A DNA stretch of 7,844 nucleotides from Acidobacteriota bacterium (GTDB lineage: Bacteria > Acidobacteriota > Vicinamibacteria > Vicinamibacterales > UBA2999): contig JABFRY010000547.1 in the NCBI GenBank assembly GCA_013140955.1, positions 1-7,844 on the forward strand, written 5' to 3'. The translations under genes and the position numbers were made by a program. Every line of letters begins with the position of its first letter. Positions within the stretch are counted from its first letter, which is position 1. Below the pieces are notes generated by a model, which did no database searches, was not told the origin of the DNA, and saw only the letters and a list, made by a program, of their open reading frames with translations. Positions 6,456 through 7,844 of this stretch are shown here, piece by piece.

Positions 6456-7691
6456 ATGCAGGGGGACGTTACGTCGTACCCGGCGGCGGCGAGCCAGCCG
6501 CTGCGGCTGGGTGAGGACTGGCTATCGGTCGTCATCGGGGGCGCGCTGATCGCGTGCGTGCTCGCGGGCGCCCGCCCGGCCGGACCGCTGCAGCTGGCCG
6601 CTCTGGTGCTCGTGCCGATCGCCATCGGCGCTCTGGCCCTCGGGGCACGCCTGGCGGCCTTCGTGCCCGGCGTGCTGCTGATCGGGGCGCTCGGCTGGCT
6701 GTCGCAGGTGCTGGCCGGTCTGCCGATGGCGGCCTCGCTGGGCCTCGAGTACGTGATCTTCGCGCTCGCCATCGGCCTCGCCATCAACCACACGGTGCGG
6801 GTGCCGGCCTGGCTGCGCGAGGCGCTGCGCACGGAGTACTACATCAAGACCGGCCTCGTCGTGCTCGGGGCCAGCATCCTCTTCGACGAGATCGCCCGCG
6901 CCGGGCTGCTCGGCATCGCCCAGGCCATCGTGGTGGTGCTGAGCGTGTGGAGCTTCAGCTTCTGGCTCTGCAAGCGCCTCGGCGTGGACGACGAGTTCGC
7001 CACGATGCTCTCGAGCGCGGTGTCGATCTGCGGCGTGTCGGCCGCCATCGCCACCTGCGGCGCCATCCAGGGCGACCGCCGGAAGCTCTCGTACGTCACC
7101 TCGCTGGTGCTGATCGTGGCCATGCCAATGATGATCGTCATGCCGTGGATTGCCCGTGCGGTGGGGATGCCCGAGATGGTGGCGGGGGCCTGGCTGGGAG
7201 GCACGCTCGACACGAGCGCAGCGGTCGTGGCCGGCGGCGAGCTGATCGGCGAGGCCGCGCGCGATGTGGCCGTCGTGGTGAAGCTCTCGCAGAACGCCCT
7301 CATCGGGGTGGCGGCGTTCGTCCTCACCATCTGGTGGGCGATGAAGGGCACCGCCGAGGGGGCCGCCCCGGCACCGGCGGCCAGCCTCTCGGTGATCTGG
7401 GAGCGCTTCCCGAAGTTCGTCTTCGGATTCATGGTGGCCTCCCTCGTGTTTTCGTTCCTGCTCGATCGCGGCACGGTTGGCGACACGCGACCCGTGATCA
7501 CCGCGGTGCGCACGATGCTCTTCGCCATGGCGTTCGTGTCGATCGGCCTCGAGACCTCGCTCACCAGCCTCGTGCGTACCGACGACGGGCGTCCCGCGCT
7601 CGCGTTCCTCGGCGGGCAGGCGTTCAACGTGGTGGTGACGCTGGTGGCCGCGTATGCCTTCTTCGGCGGGACGCTCTTCGCCCTGCCGTAG
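6456..7691 (+). CDS. PSE/YeiH-family membrane protein, putative sulfate exporter
   Basis: A 411-residue inner-membrane protein of the putative sulfate exporter family (YeiH, UPF0324, Cons_hypoth698). I see about 10-13 hydrophobic segments, among them 23-39, 47-88, 98-112, 153-173, 185-205, 213-232, 271-297, 318-337, 350-370 and 383-405. Family-type motifs are SICGVSAAIATCGAI (190-204), GAWLGGTLDTSAAVVAGG (244-261), KLSQNALIG (276-284), ERFPKFVFGF (316-325) and FVSIGLETSL (360-369). The N-terminus (EDWLSVVIGGALIA) resembles the longer members of the family. The family name comes from prediction and sulfate has not been shown here; other anions or sulfonates are possible. The ATG is well supported by GAGGA (6445-6449) six bases upstream within a purine-rich run. 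No LysR regulator, a common neighbour of yeiH, is in view. It lies 132 bases behind the MBL gene with a hairpin between, so separate transcription is likely. Confidence 0.92.
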   Translation: MQGDVTSYPAAASQPLRLGEDWLSVVIGGALIACVLAGARPAGPLQLAALVLVPIAIGALALGARLAAFVPGVLLIGALGWLSQVLAGLPMAASLGLEYVIFALAIGLAINHTVRVPAWLREALRTEYYIKTGLVVLGASILFDEIARAGLLGIAQAIVVVLSVWSFSFWLCKRLGVDDEFATMLSSAVSICGVSAAIATCGAIQGDRRKLSYVTSLVLIVAMPMMIVMPWIARAVGMPEMVAGAWLGGTLDTSAAVVAGGELIGEAARDVAVVVKLSQNALIGVAAFVLTIWWAMKGTAEGAAPAPAASLSVIWERFPKFVFGFMVASLVFSFLLDRGTVGDTRPVITAVRTMLFAMAFVSIGLETSLTSLVRTDDGRPALAFLGGQAFNVVVTLVAAYAFFGGTLFALP

Positions 7692-7705
7692 CCGACACTC
7701 CGGGC

Positions 7706-7728
7706 GCGCACGGGCGTGAGCCCAGCGC
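7706..7728 (+). terminator. GC hairpin with GTGA tetraloop behind the exporter gene
   Basis: GGGC (7712-7715) and GCCC (7720-7723) close a GTGA loop of the stable GNRA type. An outer GCGC/GCGC pairing (7706-7709 with 7725-7728) extends it across a small internal loop. It starts 14 bases after the stop codon and has no T-tract. It may contribute to transcript ending. Confidence 0.3.
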
Positions 7729-7740
7729 ACCACGCGCCAC

Positions 7741-7816
7741 GCCGACGCCCCGCGAGCCCGGCGACGCCCCGCGAAGACGGCGACGCCCTGCGAAGACGGC
7801 GACGCACTTGCGCGCG
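7741..7816 (+). repeat. 19-base tandem repeat, about four copies
   Basis: The unit GGCGACGCCCCGCGAAGAC occurs at 7760-7778. Copies lie at 7741-7759 (differing near both ends), 7779-7797 (one change) and 7798-7816 (first half conserved, then diverging). It lies between the exporter gene and the window end, where no gene is evident. A period of 19 bases is not a multiple of three, which argues against a coding repeat. It may be a slippage product or a set of binding sites. Confidence 0.8.
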
Positions 7817-7837
7817 GGCGCGGGCACGGCCGATACT
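7808..7837 (+). promoter_or_regulatory. possible promoter reading out of the window
   Basis: GATACT (7832-7837) matches TATAAT at four of six positions and lies 18 bases behind TTGCGC (7808-7813), which shares only the TTG of the consensus -35. It would serve a gene beyond the right edge, directly downstream of the tandem repeat. Support is weak. Confidence 0.2.
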
Positions 7838-7844
7838 GCACGCT

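Noticed and set aside
821..7691. The idea that the LPMO-like protein, protease, MBL hydrolase and exporter form one dedicated system
   Set aside because: Gaps of over 100 bases, hairpins between the genes and no shared substrate argue against it. Shared export to the cell envelope is too general a link.
7741..7816. CRISPR array
   Set aside because: The 19-base units are directly adjacent with no spacers between them, and no cas gene is present.
6522..7841. A 439-codon open frame opposite the exporter gene
   Set aside because: It is a His/Arg/Glu-rich antisense translation of a clearly membrane-spanning, family-matching gene.

Overview
The window is very GC-rich and carries six protein-coding genes, all on the + strand, separated by gaps of roughly 130-260 bases. 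There is no RNA gene, transposase, integrase or CRISPR array that I can recognise. GC-rich third positions, an S8 protease with a tail of Trp-Gly-Asp repeats, and a small LPMO-like secreted protein suggest a soil-type Gram-negative bacterium with a large genome. Acidobacteriota (Vicinamibacteria-like) is my best guess and Myxococcota the main alternative. This is a judgement from gene style, not from a marker gene.

Layout from left to right: (1) the 3' end of an ABC-type exporter, whose nucleotide-binding domain is complete but whose reading frame is still open at the window edge; (2) a small Sec-exported protein whose predicted mature N-terminus is a histidine, the hallmark of copper His-brace proteins (LPMO-like, SCE4755 / X325-Bim1-like); (3) a 73-base multi-stem inverted repeat directly behind that gene; (4) a tandem GNAT acetyltransferase made of two homologous halves, the first apparently degenerate; (5) a secreted subtilisin-like (S8) protease with an inhibitor-like propeptide, a Lys/Thr linker and a C-terminal array of VLWGD hexads; (6) a secreted metallo-beta-lactamase-fold hydrolase with all expected zinc ligands; (7) a PSE/YeiH-family membrane protein annotated as a putative sulfate exporter; (8) a GC-rich tail with a 19-base tandem repeat and a possible promoter pointing out of the window.

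The genes do not form an obvious pathway. Three of the six products carry Sec signal peptides (LPMO-like protein, protease, MBL hydrolase) and a fourth is an integral membrane protein, so the window leans toward cell-envelope and extracellular functions. The gaps and the hairpins behind several stop codons argue for mostly separate transcription units. I see no convincing new multi-gene system. The points most worth following are the WGD hexad array, the putative copper protein and the large inverted repeat behind it.
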